Shown here piece by piece: positions 1 to 8,900 of a stretch of 64,000 bases of DNA. The DNA comes from Gautieria morchelliformis. Its lineage: Eukaryota; Basidiomycota; Agaricomycetes; Gomphales; Gomphaceae. The DNA lies in the NCBI GenBank assembly GCA_015179125.1, contig WHVA01000006.1, forward strand, positions 310,001 to 374,000, read 5' to 3'. Within the stretch, counting starts at the first letter, position 1; the number at the start of each line of letters is the position of its first letter. The position numbers and the translations under genes are program-made. The notes beneath the pieces are model-generated. The model was not told where the DNA came from, made no database searches, and saw only the letters and a program-made list of their open reading frames with translations.

Positions 1-516
1 GCTTCTGAATATCGAGTTTAGTTTGATATTGGCAGCGAGCCATGTCGCTGCGTATGATATCCTGATCCGGGAAGGGCGTGACATCCTTCACCGTGTTTTC
101 GTTCTGCTGGCGCAGATCGAAGACAGTTCTCAACGTACCGTTCTTCTTCGGCACACACAGCATGGGCACTGCCTGCTGCGCTACTGCCGGAATCCACCAC
201 TTTGCAGTGGTGTATCGTTCTATTTTGCCGACAGTTCCTCTCGGAAGTGTTCGGGGCATTTCGGTAGTCGATACCGCATGTGCTTGTTGGGATCGATGAG
301 GTTGATCTCATGGTTGATCTCCCGCAGTGGCGGGAGTTCTAATGGAATTCCACTGACTAGGTCAGCGATTCTTTCCATCCATTCCTCGCGGAGGCGAGGA
401 AGGTCATCATCCGTGAGGATGATGGTAGTGGTTGGCTTAGAAGCCATTAGGCGCTGTTGGCATCTATTAGGTCCCGCGGCGCACGGGCCCGCTTTCCTCT
501 TTCCCATCGCTTTCAC
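1..516 (-). pseudogene. B1 pol: start of reverse transcriptase, frameshifted, cut by window edge
   Basis: The reading frame from 516 encodes the leader before the RT fingers (INHEINLIDPNK, then a YRLP-type motif), as in the intact B2 copy at 16305-17039. Near position 222 B1 lacks one base that B2 has at about 16742. Translation therefore terminates at 220, and the RT sequence continues in another frame (18-311). The catalytic YMDD motif would lie beyond the left edge. Pol makes cDNA from the element RNA. This copy cannot make a normal Pol without restoration of the frame. Confidence 0.75.
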
Positions 517-518
517 CG

Positions 519-1748
519 TTAGGTGAGAGCGTCTCTCCCTACGACTGTAGGGTGAGTTCGAGGACGAGTCGTCTCGCGACTCGTCCTCCTGGCTTCAATG
601 AGCCAGGTTCGGCGTCGGCGCTTGGGTGATCTGCTCACCCGTGGCCCCTTGTCCTCGTTCTTCGATTCGTCGTCGTCGAATGAGACCTTGCCCGTGGGGA
701 TCACCTCGTTTCCCTTGCGGATCGTCCCTGGGCTCGAGAAGTCCAGGGTTATGCCGAATCTCCTTAGGAACGGTGTCCCTAAGATCGCGTCGTAATATTC
801 GACGTTTGCTACGTCGAAGTATTCGTCGTATGTCCCGCGACCAAACTTGATGGTCGTGTTCGTTCCATAGTTGATCGTGGAACGGCTGCCTATGCAGGCT
901 AGCTGCAGCGCGATTGGTTGCTCCAGGGAGAATGTCTTCATCCCTGTAGCTCGCGTGAATTCGGGGGACAGCAGTACCCCTTCGCTGCCGCTATCTAGCA
1001 GGCAGTGGGCTTTTACGCCGTTTATTTCCCAGTACCCCGATAGGGTACGGTTCTCACTACGCGGACGCGTTGGCCGCGTTCTGTGTTTGCTTCGGTGGTG
1101 ATACACCGGCTCGGCCGCCTTGTCTGGCGTGACCGATGTGCGTGCCGCCATGACTTTCGTGGCGGTTTCGTCTTCCAGCGCGAATCTGATCGCGCTGGAC
1201 CTGTAGGTGGTGTCCTCCACCTCTTCGTCCCATTCATAGTATTGGGACGGCTCAGGGTCCCACTCTTCAGCGGGCGTGTCTCCGTTATCCGGAGTGTCGT
1301 TGGGTTGGGGATCACCCTCCCCCTCTTCATCAATCTGTTGAAGAGAGCTTTGATCGGGATCCGTCTCCGGATCCTCGGCTTCACCGTCGTGCCTCACGGC
1401 CGCTGTCCTTATACCGGACCTAAGCCGGGGGCATTCTGCCTTCTTGTGGCCAGGTTGGCCGCATTCAAAGCATGCGGTGTTGCTTTGGCTGCCGCTGGGC
1501 CTGTCATTGGGCCGGCCCGACGTTTTCGTCGGTGGGGCAGGTCGCGGGGACGATCCTGACGCTTGAGGCTGTTTAGCTTCAGGCGGGCGTCCAGCTTGTG
1601 CTGGGCGTGAGGGCGGTAGCCGTTGACCTGTTCCGCTTCTTGCGAACAGGCTGGGCCTGGTCAGGCCCGTTTGTGTCAACGGCTTGCTCCCTGTGAGCCG
1701 GGCGGCGCTTGCCGTTGCTGCTGCGCTTTCTGCGCGGCGCATCCCCAT
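519..1748 (-). CDS. B1 nucleocapsid zinc knuckle plus aspartic protease
   Basis: This 409-residue frame carries a Pro/Ser/basic-rich stretch, then a CCHC zinc knuckle (CFECGQPGHKKAEC) at about residues 93-106, an acidic linker, and a retropepsin-type protease with the catalytic CLLDSGSEG motif at about residue 250. A long protease-to-RT linker follows. The zinc knuckle packages genomic RNA and the protease processes Gag-Pol. The frame begins with an ATG two bases after the stop of the upstream capsid frame (1751-2425) and differs from it in phase. It therefore represents either a stop-restart arrangement or a frameshift mutation. The same segment is partly deleted in B2. Confidence 0.8.
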   Translation of the reverse strand: MGMRRAESAAATASAARLTGSKPLTQTGLTRPSLFARSGTGQRLPPSRPAQAGRPPEAKQPQASGSSPRPAPPTKTSGRPNDRPSGSQSNTACFECGQPGHKKAECPRLRSGIRTAAVRHDGEAEDPETDPDQSSLQQIDEEGEGDPQPNDTPDNGDTPAEEWDPEPSQYYEWDEEVEDTTYRSSAIRFALEDETATKVMAARTSVTPDKAAEPVYHHRSKHRTRPTRPRSENRTLSGYWEINGVKAHCLLDSGSEGVLLSPEFTRATGMKTFSLEQPIALQLACIGSRSTINYGTNTTIKFGRGTYDEYFDVANVEYYDAILGTPFLRRFGITLDFSSPGTIRKGNEVIPTGKVSFDDDESKNEDKGPRVSRSPKRRRRTWLIEARRTSRETTRPRTHPTVVGRDALT

Positions 1749-1750
1749 GT

Positions 1751-2425
1751 TTATCGGGATGCCTCCTCGATCATCCGGGCCGTCTCGAAGAGTTGCTCTA
1801 TTGAGCTGCTCTCGGCATTATAGCCCTTTTTGAGGACCTCGTTGCGCAGCGTTTCGCGTAGCGCAGATACGAACCGTCTCCGGAACGTGTACTCGTCTGG
1901 CGGCTGTATCATACGTGCCGCGTATTTCGTGAGCTCGTTCAGCATCTCCTGAACGGTTTTCATGCCTTGCATGACCGCGTCGAACTTATTCGATGCGTGA
2001 TGGTATGTCAGTGTGTGCAGGAACCTCTTTTGAAGGCCTTGCATCACAGATTCCAGCATCCAGATGCGGACCTGGCGATCGAAGCGTTCAACGTTTCGAA
2101 GGAACCATTCCTGGGCTTCGCCGGTGAGGCGAGTGCCCACATAGCCGACCTGCATGTCGATGCTGGTTGGTCCTAGGAGGCAATTCATTTTCAGCCATCG
2201 TAGGATGGCTGCCACGAAGATTTCAAACTCTTCGAGGTCCGATCCCCCTGCATATGGCTCGGGGTGGGCCAATTTTACGCCGGCCTTCGCTAGCACAGAC
2301 TTCTCCGGGTCTGTGTCCGCGGCGTCTGCCAACGCCACGCGGATCATCCGCGTGATCCCGTCGTACGGCTCCATTGGTACGACGTCGGCCTGGTCAGGGA
2401 TTCCCTGGCCTTCCGTTGGGGCCAT
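1751..2425 (-). CDS. B1 Gag capsid domain
   Basis: This 224-residue frame resembles fungal Ty3/gypsy capsid domains. It has a helical region with the order KLAHPEPYAGGSDLEEFE, then FVAAILRWLKMN, VGYVGTRLTGEAQEWF and a trailing helix with MNELTKYAARMIQPPDEYTF. This is the usual retrotransposon gag fold, which assembles the virus-like particle. It ends with TAA (1753-1751), and the nucleocapsid/protease ATG follows after two bases. In B2 the corresponding gag is one longer frame (17865-19241), so the break upstream of 2425 is specific to B1. Confidence 0.8.
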   Translation of the reverse strand: MAPTEGQGIPDQADVVPMEPYDGITRMIRVALADAADTDPEKSVLAKAGVKLAHPEPYAGGSDLEEFEIFVAAILRWLKMNCLLGPTSIDMQVGYVGTRLTGEAQEWFLRNVERFDRQVRIWMLESVMQGLQKRFLHTLTYHHASNKFDAVMQGMKTVQEMLNELTKYAARMIQPPDEYTFRRRFVSALRETLRNEVLKKGYNAESSSIEQLFETARMIEEASR

Positions 2426-3720
2426 GGATCGCTCGGCGGTTGTGACGCCGCGCGGGGTAGGCTGTTATATGCCCTGACGGCCCCAGGCCCGGATCGGGCT
2501 CGGGATCGGGACATTTTGTGCTCTCGGTTCGGGGCGTTTTGTGCCTGGTGTCCCCGGTCAGTCCCGCGTTGCGGATCCGTAGCCTGCTGTTGTAGGCAGC
2601 GCGCGCTTGCCGTGCGTCCTGTACGGCTTGCGTGAGCTGCTCGTCGGGCAGCTGAGCGGTGTGGCTGTGGGCCACCGTTCTTCAGCGTTCTTCGCTAGTA
2701 GCTCGAGTGCCCGCATGTGGCGGCGCGCGGCTGCGGCTTCTTTACGCTGCCAGTGTGCGACTTCGAGCTCTAAGCTCTCGGTCGTCGTTTCAGAGTCAGG
2801 CTCTGAGGCGACCTGATCCCTAACGATCTGTTGGATCATTTTACGGCTGTCCGTTGGGGCAGCCGGTTGTTCCTGAGGCTCGTTCCCGAACCTTACTCCT
2901 GTTCGACCGGGACGGCTGGCGGCGGCATTCGCTGTTTGTCTCGCTCATTTCGGCACGCGTTGCGACTGCGTTCGTTGCTGCGGACTGTCGCGAGCTCGGA
3001 CGAGTTGCGTCGCGTTCCCCACGTGGGTGGAGTGCTGTCTGGACGTCCTCCAGCATGGCTGCGTCTTGCAGCCTGATCTCCTCCGCCTGGTGGAGTTCCT
3101 TGCCGATTGCCATTAGGGCGGCGTGGCGTTGTCAAGCTGCGATGCCAGCTGATCGTGCTTGTGGCGCGTCAGTGTACTTCGGTGCAGCGCAGCCTGCACC
3201 TGTTTGTTCAGGGCCTCTGCCGTCTCGTGGTCGATGGCGTGAGCCCTCGAGCTCTTGCGACTAGAGCTCGAGTATTCCGAGTCCTGACCATCGTCTGGGG
3301 CTCGTCTTTTTTGCGTCGTCCTCCTTCAGGGACGATCGTCGTCGCTCTACTTCGTGAGCGTCGGTTTGAGTCGTGGCTTTGTGCCCGTCTCGACGTGTTG
3401 CTCTACCGTCTGACGACGGCGAGACTTCTCTGCCCTTTCCTTTGTCCTCGGGCAGAGGGAGATGGGGGGCGGTGCCGGCTCGTTGCTCGGCGTCGTCTCT
3501 TCTTCGGCCACGCTCGACGAGACTGGTCGGGGTTTTCCTCGTTCTCTACTGAGGGGACGAGGGCGGTGAGATCTACGATCTCTCCGTCTTCTATCGTCCT
3601 GGTCTCTTGGTCCAGGATAGCATCAGCCGTCGTGTCACTGGGCTGCGCCTGGGGTGTGGATCTCGAGCTCGTCGCTCGTGTCCGTCTTCGACTGCGTGGA
3701 ATCATCATGCTCGCAGCCAA
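2426..3720 (-). pseudogene. B1 Gag N-terminal region, broken by frameshifts
   Basis: This stretch aligns with the N-terminal part of the B2 Gag. Its pieces lie in several frames (2558-2839, 2841-3113, 3403-3720), for example MIPRSRRRTRATSSRS at the start and a coiled-coil-prone LHQAEEIRLQDAAMLEDVQTAL segment. B2 reads most of this region as one open frame, so B1 has accumulated single-base indels here. It starts about 120 bp inside the LTR. Confidence 0.7.
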
Positions 3721-3847
3721 CAGTAGAGGGTCTACTGGAGGGTCTCAACGATGTTTAGTCGTCGACGCAGCGATCTTTTTCAAGATTGCTTCGAATCCAC
3801 TATCAGTTCATCGTGTGGCGATCAACCACAGGATAGTTCAAAAAGGT

Positions 3848-4060
3848 GTAAAGATGTCGATCTTAGGACCTTGTATCACAAGGGCACTGCAGAACTTGAC
3901 CAATGAGTGGTATTATGAATGCTACGTAGTGACAGGTAAGAGTAAGATGCGATGGGGACCGCTGGCCGGTTCCCACGCATAAACTATACAGTGGGTCCCT
4001 AAGGGGCCCACTGGGATTATGTAATAACTAATGTACATGTAGATACACGGGTTATTTACA
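3848..4060 (-). repeat. LTR of B1 (5' LTR, about 213 bp)
   Basis: The ends are TGTAAA and TTTACA. On the minus strand it reads TGTAAATAACC..., the same orientation as the B2 5' LTR at 19870-20083, and it sits directly upstream of B1 gag. It contains a near-palindrome CAGTGGG..CCCACTG around CCC-TAA-GGG that is conserved in all three LTR copies. The GTGGC at 4061-4065 is one copy of a 5-bp target duplication whose partner (GCCAC on the plus strand) is at 5394-5398. Confidence 0.85.
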
Positions 4061-5143
4061 GTGGCCCTGCCTCCACCGGCGGGGACAGTTCGCCCTCCCT
4101 ACCCCAGGGAGGGAGTGATCATACCACTCGGAGACCCGCCGATCTCTGAGACGGGCCTCCTACCATGGCCGGTAGGAAAGGCCCAACAGCGTCGTACTCA
4201 ATGGTACGACGTCTGCCCGCTCGACGACCCACGCTTCGTCGAACTCATAGCGCGGGCAAAAGAAACACCGCAGCTCGTGCGTACCCGTGAGATGATCGGC
4301 GTATTCAAACGCGTCGAGCGTGAACAACGCGCTCGCAATCCCAAAAGGGATTGTCTCGTGATAGCGGATGGCACCCCGTACGACATTACGGCCATCCTGA
4401 AGGGTTGGATACACAACCCTGAAGGGATCCCATCCGCCATCCGTGACAATGTGGACGGCACCTTCAACCTAGACGACATGGACGTCTGGATGTGGTTGAA
4501 GGCCCTCGCGCCCCGGGTCAAAGGGGTCACATCACCACTCAGGGCGAGGCTACTCGACCTCTTCGGCTCGACAGACCAATGGTCGAGCCTCGTCGACGCC
4601 AGGGAAGTGCTGACGCCTCAGAGCACCACCCTGCGGCGCTCAATCATGGGCCCATTCCCTGTGGAGGGCCGAGCCGGCCCCGACATCCCACTCGCGGAGA
4701 TCGCGAGATGGTTGGCCCGCTACGCGGGAGTCACTCACGAGCGAGCGGCGCGCATTGAACATTACGTTCAGCGCAGCATCACCGGCGCGGCATTCAGCGC
4801 CGCCGCCCGTGAGGGCCAACAAAAGGTCATCGAGACCAGCCATGTGAGGGCCGCAGTGCCGCGACCCCTCACTCACGCTCAGCTCGACCAAGAGCTGGCG
4901 CGCTTCCGGCCCCCTCCTCAAACGGAGGACCCGGCCGTTGAGGCCATGCTCCGTGAGGACGCGGGCCCCAGCGCCCAAGCGGAGACCGCCGCTAGTGGTG
5001 AGACCGACCAACCTCACCTGATCACCACCGATGACGTGGAGGTGCCCCCGGAGGAGTCACGTGCTCCTCCGGCCCCGTACGACGATGTCGTCGTCGTATC
5101 GGCCACTCTAGAGGACTCCCTCATGGACGACCTTTATGAGTAG
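4061..5143 (+). pseudogene. C-terminal part of B2 ORF3, separated and inverted
   Basis: This is an open frame of about 360 codons with no convincing start ATG. It opens only at the LTR junction, so it is a 3' gene fragment. It begins with a Pro-rich stretch and ends with an acidic tail (EDSLMDDLYE, then TAG). I see no membrane segment and recognise no domain. The first 5 bases, GTGGC, match the last 5 bases of the minus-strand ORF3 segment at 5394-6304. After removing one copy of the duplication, the two parts are in phase, giving one protein of roughly 660 residues. A purine tract and an LTR follow directly, so this is the distal end of an element's third gene. It is not an obvious Env. Confidence 0.7.
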
Positions 5144-5167
5144 TAATTAACCCCTATAGTTATCTAT

Positions 5168-5179
5168 AGAGGGGGAGGG
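5168..5179 (+). other. Polypurine tract of B2
   Basis: A 12-base purine run (AGAGGGGGAGGG) abuts the TGTAAATAACC end of the LTR at 5180. This is the expected plus-strand primer position for an element whose 3' LTR is 5180-5393. It proves that the 4061-5393 block is oriented plus, opposite to the rest of B2. Confidence 0.8.
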
Positions 5180-5393
5180 TGTAAATAACCTGTGTATCTA
5201 CATGTACATTAGTTATTACATAATCCCAGTGGGCCCCTTAGGGACCCACTGTATAGTTTATGCGTGGGAACTGGCCAGCGGTCTCCATCGCATCTTACTC
5301 TTACCTGTCACTATGTAGCATTCAGAATACCACTCATTGGTCAAGTTCTGCAGTGCCCTTGTGATACAAGGTCCTAAGATCGACATCTTTACA
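5180..5393 (+). repeat. LTR of B family, 3' LTR of B2, inverted relative to pol
   Basis: This 214-bp LTR (TGTAAA..TTTACA) is in the opposite orientation to those at 3848-4060 and 19870-20083. Its left side continues from the polypurine tract of ORF3. Its right side abuts GCCAC and the truncated ORF3 N-terminal segment. It is interpreted as a recombinant LTR, the second crossover point of an inversion between oppositely oriented LTRs. Confidence 0.8.
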
Positions 5394-6304
5394 GCCACGC
5401 CAGGCCCGATGTACTGGGCCTCGATCTGTGCTACCCGCCGTTGAAGGGTGGGGTCGTTGATGGTGTGCGACGGTGACGCCACTAGGTAAGTGCTAATTGC
5501 ACTTTCCTTCGCAATGGCTAGCCCATTGACGGAGTGGGGGGAGCCGCACAATTTCTTGCGCTTCTTCTTTGGCTGTTCCGCCAGCCGCTGTGCCCGTTCG
5601 GGGTCGTACGTCTTCCAGACGGATGAGTCAGACTCCCATCCATCTGGGACGCCGTACGCGGAGTCGGAAGGCGCGCTCTGCCCTTCCGTTGTTGTCATCG
5701 TTGGGGTCGGCGCCGACAATCGGGACGCTAGCCCCAATGTTGCGCACGCCAGCAGAGGTGCCATCGCGCGAAGGGATGATGGCCCGGCCACTGGGTCCGT
5801 AGCCGGGTCATGTCGTGGCCTTTTTGAGGCAACGTGGGCCAGGGTAACCTGGAGCTGGGCTGCGCTCAGCTGTTGCTCCAGTTCCTTGATCCTTGCGCGC
5901 TCGGTTGCGAGCGCGTCGTCGCGGTCCTCGACCGCGCGTTCCAGCTCCTTGACCTCCTTTTTAAGGTCATGGATGTCCCGGAGGGGCTCCTCCCACGTGT
6001 CACGCGCGATGCCCCGTGGGAGCCATCCCCAGGCTGCATTGACGGCGTCGCCGATGTCCTCATCTCGCAATTTGACCTTGCGGGTGCCGGTCGCGGCCCT
6101 AAGGTGCACGGCGTAGTCCGCGCATGTTGAGCAATCGTCCGGGTGGACGATGGCAAGGGTGTCCTCCCAGCCCACGATCATCCAGTGCTCCTGGTCTATT
6201 GGAGCATGGAGAATGTCTGCAGCCCCTTGTCTCGGGGCCGATGTCTGCGTTGTGGACGTTGACGGGTCAACGTCCATTCCATCTTTGGGGGGCATCATCT
6301 TCAT
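5394..6304 (-). pseudogene. N-terminal part of B2 ORF3, coiled-coil protein downstream of pol
   Basis: This frame starts at ATG 6304, about 150 bp after the pol chromodomain, and runs into the LTR at 5393 (44 LTR-encoded residues follow before a stop). About 303 residues belong to ORF3: an N-terminal region with a CSTC pair, a predicted coiled coil around residues 110-155 (LKKEVKELERAVEDRDDAL), and a basic KKKRKK cluster. I do not recognise the family. It has no signal peptide or membrane helix. A sense ORF after pol is an accessory gene beyond the usual gag-pol set. The gene is split by the B1 insertion and inversion, and its other half is 4061-5143. Confidence 0.65.
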
Positions 6305-6378
6305 GGGTAGATGATGGTGGTTGCTTCCAAGAAGCGATGCGCCCTCGGAAAGATCCGAGGTGAAAATTTAACCGCGCC

Positions 6379-6442
6379 GTGGCCGGCACGTCACGTGGCC
6401 GGCACGTCACGTGGCCGGCACGTCACGTGGCCTGCACGTGAC
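6379..6442. repeat. Four 16-bp tandem repeats between pol and ORF3
   Basis: The unit GTGGCCGGCACGTCAC occurs three times exactly, followed by one variant copy (GTGGCCTGCACGTGAC). Junctions create CACGTG (E-box/G-box-like), and each unit holds ACGTCA (CRE-like). The position just upstream of the ORF3 start suggests, as inference only, an internal promoter for ORF3. Confidence 0.7.
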
Positions 6443-6450
6443 AGACACGT

Positions 6451-7835
6451 CTAGCGGCATCTGGGGAGGTCGCGTGGCTTGCCCACCCCCCGAAGCTCTA
6501 GGTAGCTATCTAGGGCTTCGAGGTCCTTGCAGGACGACATGGGTTCCCATGTCACATCACCTAGGGTCCAACGGACCTGGAACTCCAGGTCCGTCGAGTT
6601 TATCCATCGATGTGCGATAATCTCGTCGACGAGCCACTCCTCGTCGTCATTTGCTCCGAAGTCATAAAATGACTTGGCCTCGCGACGAGGGAACAATTCG
6701 TCGTTGTTAGCCTCGTATCGCCGCACGAGACTTGAATGGAAGACCGGTGAAATGCGACGGCTTTTCAGTTCGTCGGGAAGATCGAGGGTCACAGTCGAGG
6801 CGTTGTTGTGAGCCTCGATGATGCGGTACGGTCTGATGTACCGCGGGACTAGCTTTCTGGCTCTTCCTTTCGGGAGAGTTAGGTTTTGTGTCGAGAGGTA
6901 GACGCGGTCGTTGGCCGCGTACCTGTCGCTCGCCATACGTTTCTTATTTGCGTGAAACGTTTGCGTCACTCGATGCTCTATGATTGCATCGTGTGCCGCC
7001 ATCAGGTTCCATTTTGCCTGATGTGCGAATCGGGCCACCCCCTTGAACGGGGTGTCCGTGGATATGGGAGGTCTATCTGCGGCATATATCCGTGGTTCAG
7101 CTCGAAACGTGCGAACCCTGTGGTCACGCTGACGTTGCTGTTGAGGGCAACCTCAACCATTGGGCATTTCAATGCCCAATCCTTCTGATCATCTCTGACG
7201 ACCGCGCGCAATATCTGGCCGATCGAGCGGTTTGCCCGCTCAGTTGCTCCATCCGTTTGGGATGGAAGGCAGTTGACATGAGGAGCTTAGTCCCCATGAG
7301 TCGCTGGAGTTCACGCCAGAAGATCGACGTGAACTTTGAGTCTCTGTCTGAGACAATGGAGTCGGGAACTCCGTGTAGTCAGATGACCTCTTTCAGAAAC
7401 AGCCAGGCTACTCCCTTGGCTGACACGCTCGTCGTGGTTGGCACGAGGTGTACGAGCGACGTTAGTCGGTCGATGACTACCATCAGGTAGTCACAGTCGT
7501 TGGACTTGGGCAGGGGCCCCATGAAGTCGATGCCAATCGACTGCCACGGCCTATCCGGAATGGGTAGGCTGTGTAGTAGGCATTTGGGCCGTTGTGGCCC
7601 GGTTTTCGTCATCTGACACCTCGCACACAATGTGCCCGATCGATGATAATTTCGATCAGCCTCCTTCCCCCTTGAAGAACAGAGCGGGGGACGGCAACGA
7701 CATCTTTCTTGAGCTGATTCTTCGTGCAGATCAGCCCGTCCCAGATCCCAAATCTCGGGTGCGCGTCCGGGTGCGCCATGATCTTTGTGACCATGGTGTC
7801 CCTATGGTACACGTCTCGTAGGACCTTAGACAGGT
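6451..7835 (-). pseudogene. B2 pol C-terminus: integrase and chromodomain, degraded
   Basis: Integrase pieces are spread over several frames. They are the zinc-binding end (CARCQMTKTGPQRPK), the core with SIGIDFMGPLP and VIDRLTSLVHLVP, and an SDRDSKF segment near 7350. The next segment, the usual HPQTDG-like motif, is garbled by a shift near 7250. After that a frame of 195 residues (7038-6451) encodes the C-terminal domain (PYRIIEAHNNASTVTLDLP) and a chromodomain (WLVDEIIAHRWINSTDLEFQVRW). Integrase inserts the cDNA and the chromodomain targets chromatin. Multiple stops and shifts make this copy non-functional. Confidence 0.8.
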
Positions 7836-8900
7836 CTACGCTTTGCTCAACGATACAGCGCAGGGTGTGCCATCATTCCCTGCGGCGATGGCTCTGATGT
7901 CATCGTCATCGTCGCTGGACGCGGCGACGTGCGCGGGCTCAGGTGAGCCCTCGTTTAATGCAGCGGCTTCCGTTACTCTCGCCTCTGTCTTCTCAGCGAG
8001 GCATTTAGAGCATCTTGTCGCCGCTGTTCGCAGCTTGACATACCGGTCGGTGGGCAATAACTCACCGTCCGGATCTAAACGCGCATCCGCGTTCACGAAG
8101 ACGTGGTCCGGGTGATTGTCATCGCTCGTGTCACTCTCGTAGTAGCGCGACAGGCAGTGTGCTACCTTGTTCTCTACACCGTCAACATGAACGGTGTTGA
8201 AATTGAACCAGGAGAGAAACTCCCACCATCTGACCTGTCGCTCAGATAGGCTCTTTTGGGTCTCGAAGTACTCGAGTCCCTTGTGGTCTGTGACGAGGGT
8301 GAACCTTCGCCCCAGCAGTTTGTCCTCCCACTTCATGAGAGCCTCGAGCACCGCGATAGTCTCGTGCTCATGAGTCCGGTAGTGTTGCTGAGCAACGCTG
8401 AACTTCTTTGACAAGAAGCCGGCCGGTCGACAAGTTTTCCAGTCAGGACCTTGGCCGTAGACCGCACCGACGCCGGCTTTTGATCCGTCGGTGATCACCC
8501 AGATCGGTTCTGGGCACCTTGCGTCTACTGGATGCAGGATCGAGGCCTTACAGGCCAACGCCTTAATGCTTTGCCAGCATTTGTCGAGCAGTGGTGTCCA
8601 TTCGAATGGACGGTTATTACGAGCACAGCCCGATAGCGGGGTGGTATATGCGATAACATCCGGCATGTAGTCTGCCAGATACTGTACCAGCCCGAGGAAA
8701 CGCTGGACGTCGTTGAACGTCCGTGGCCTGCGCCACTCGCAGATGCGTTGCATCTTATCCTCGTCGGCATGTACCCCTCGGCCATCGATCATATGGCCGA
8801 GGCACTCCATTCGGATGGAGTAGAGGTCCACCTTTTTCTTGCTCAGAAAGAGGTGGTTCTTCCTCAGTCTGTCAAAGACAATGTAGAGGTGCTCTTCATG
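7836..8900 (-). CDS. B2 pol: RT thumb/connection and RNase H, distal to insertion A
   Basis: The frame carries the end of reverse transcriptase (CLGHMIDGRGVHADEDKM, FLGLVQYLADYMPD) and RNase H (VITDGSKAGVGAVYG, HEHETIAVLEALMKWEDKLLG, TDHKGLEYF). It continues the frame broken at 16305 on the far side of element A: removing A and one TCATG copy restores an uninterrupted reading frame. The frame stops at 7836 in the tether region before integrase. Confidence 0.85.
   Translation of the reverse strand, partial: HEEHLYIVFDRLRKNHLFLSKKKVDLYSIRMECLGHMIDGRGVHADEDKMQRICEWRRPRTFNDVQRFLGLVQYLADYMPDVIAYTTPLSGCARNNRPFEWTPLLDKCWQSIKALACKASILHPVDARCPEPIWVITDGSKAGVGAVYGQGPDWKTCRPAGFLSKKFSVAQQHYRTHEHETIAVLEALMKWEDKLLGRRFTLVTDHKGLEYFETQKSLSERQVRWWEFLSWFNFNTVHVDGVENKVAHCLSRYYESDTSDDNHPDHVFVNADARLDPDGELLPTDRYVKLRTAATRCSKCLAEKTEARVTEAAALNEGSPEPAHVAASSDDDDDIRAIAAGNDGTPCAVSLSKA

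Larger units (their letters stand above)
1..3847 (-). mobile_element. Ty3/gypsy chromovirus copy B1, 5' part
   Basis: This is the internal region of a minus-strand LTR retrotransposon, from just inside its 5' LTR (3848-4060) through gag and protease to the start of reverse transcriptase. It runs off the left edge. It is closely similar to 16519-19869 (copy B2), but the two copies carry different indels. B1 keeps about 450 bp (roughly 1314-1765, with the zinc knuckle) that B2 lacks, and B1 has extra frameshifts elsewhere. It is inferred to have entered the ORF3 gene of B2 and then been inverted. Confidence 0.85.

Noticed and set aside
4061-5143. Interpretation of the plus-strand frame as an independent element flanked by terminal inverted repeats
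   Set aside because: The polypurine tract, LTR termini and GTGGC duplication fit better with the 3' end of B2 after an inversion. No transposase is present.
5258-6304. ORF3 as an env-like gene
   Set aside because: No signal peptide, no membrane helix and no cysteine-rich ectodomain in either half.
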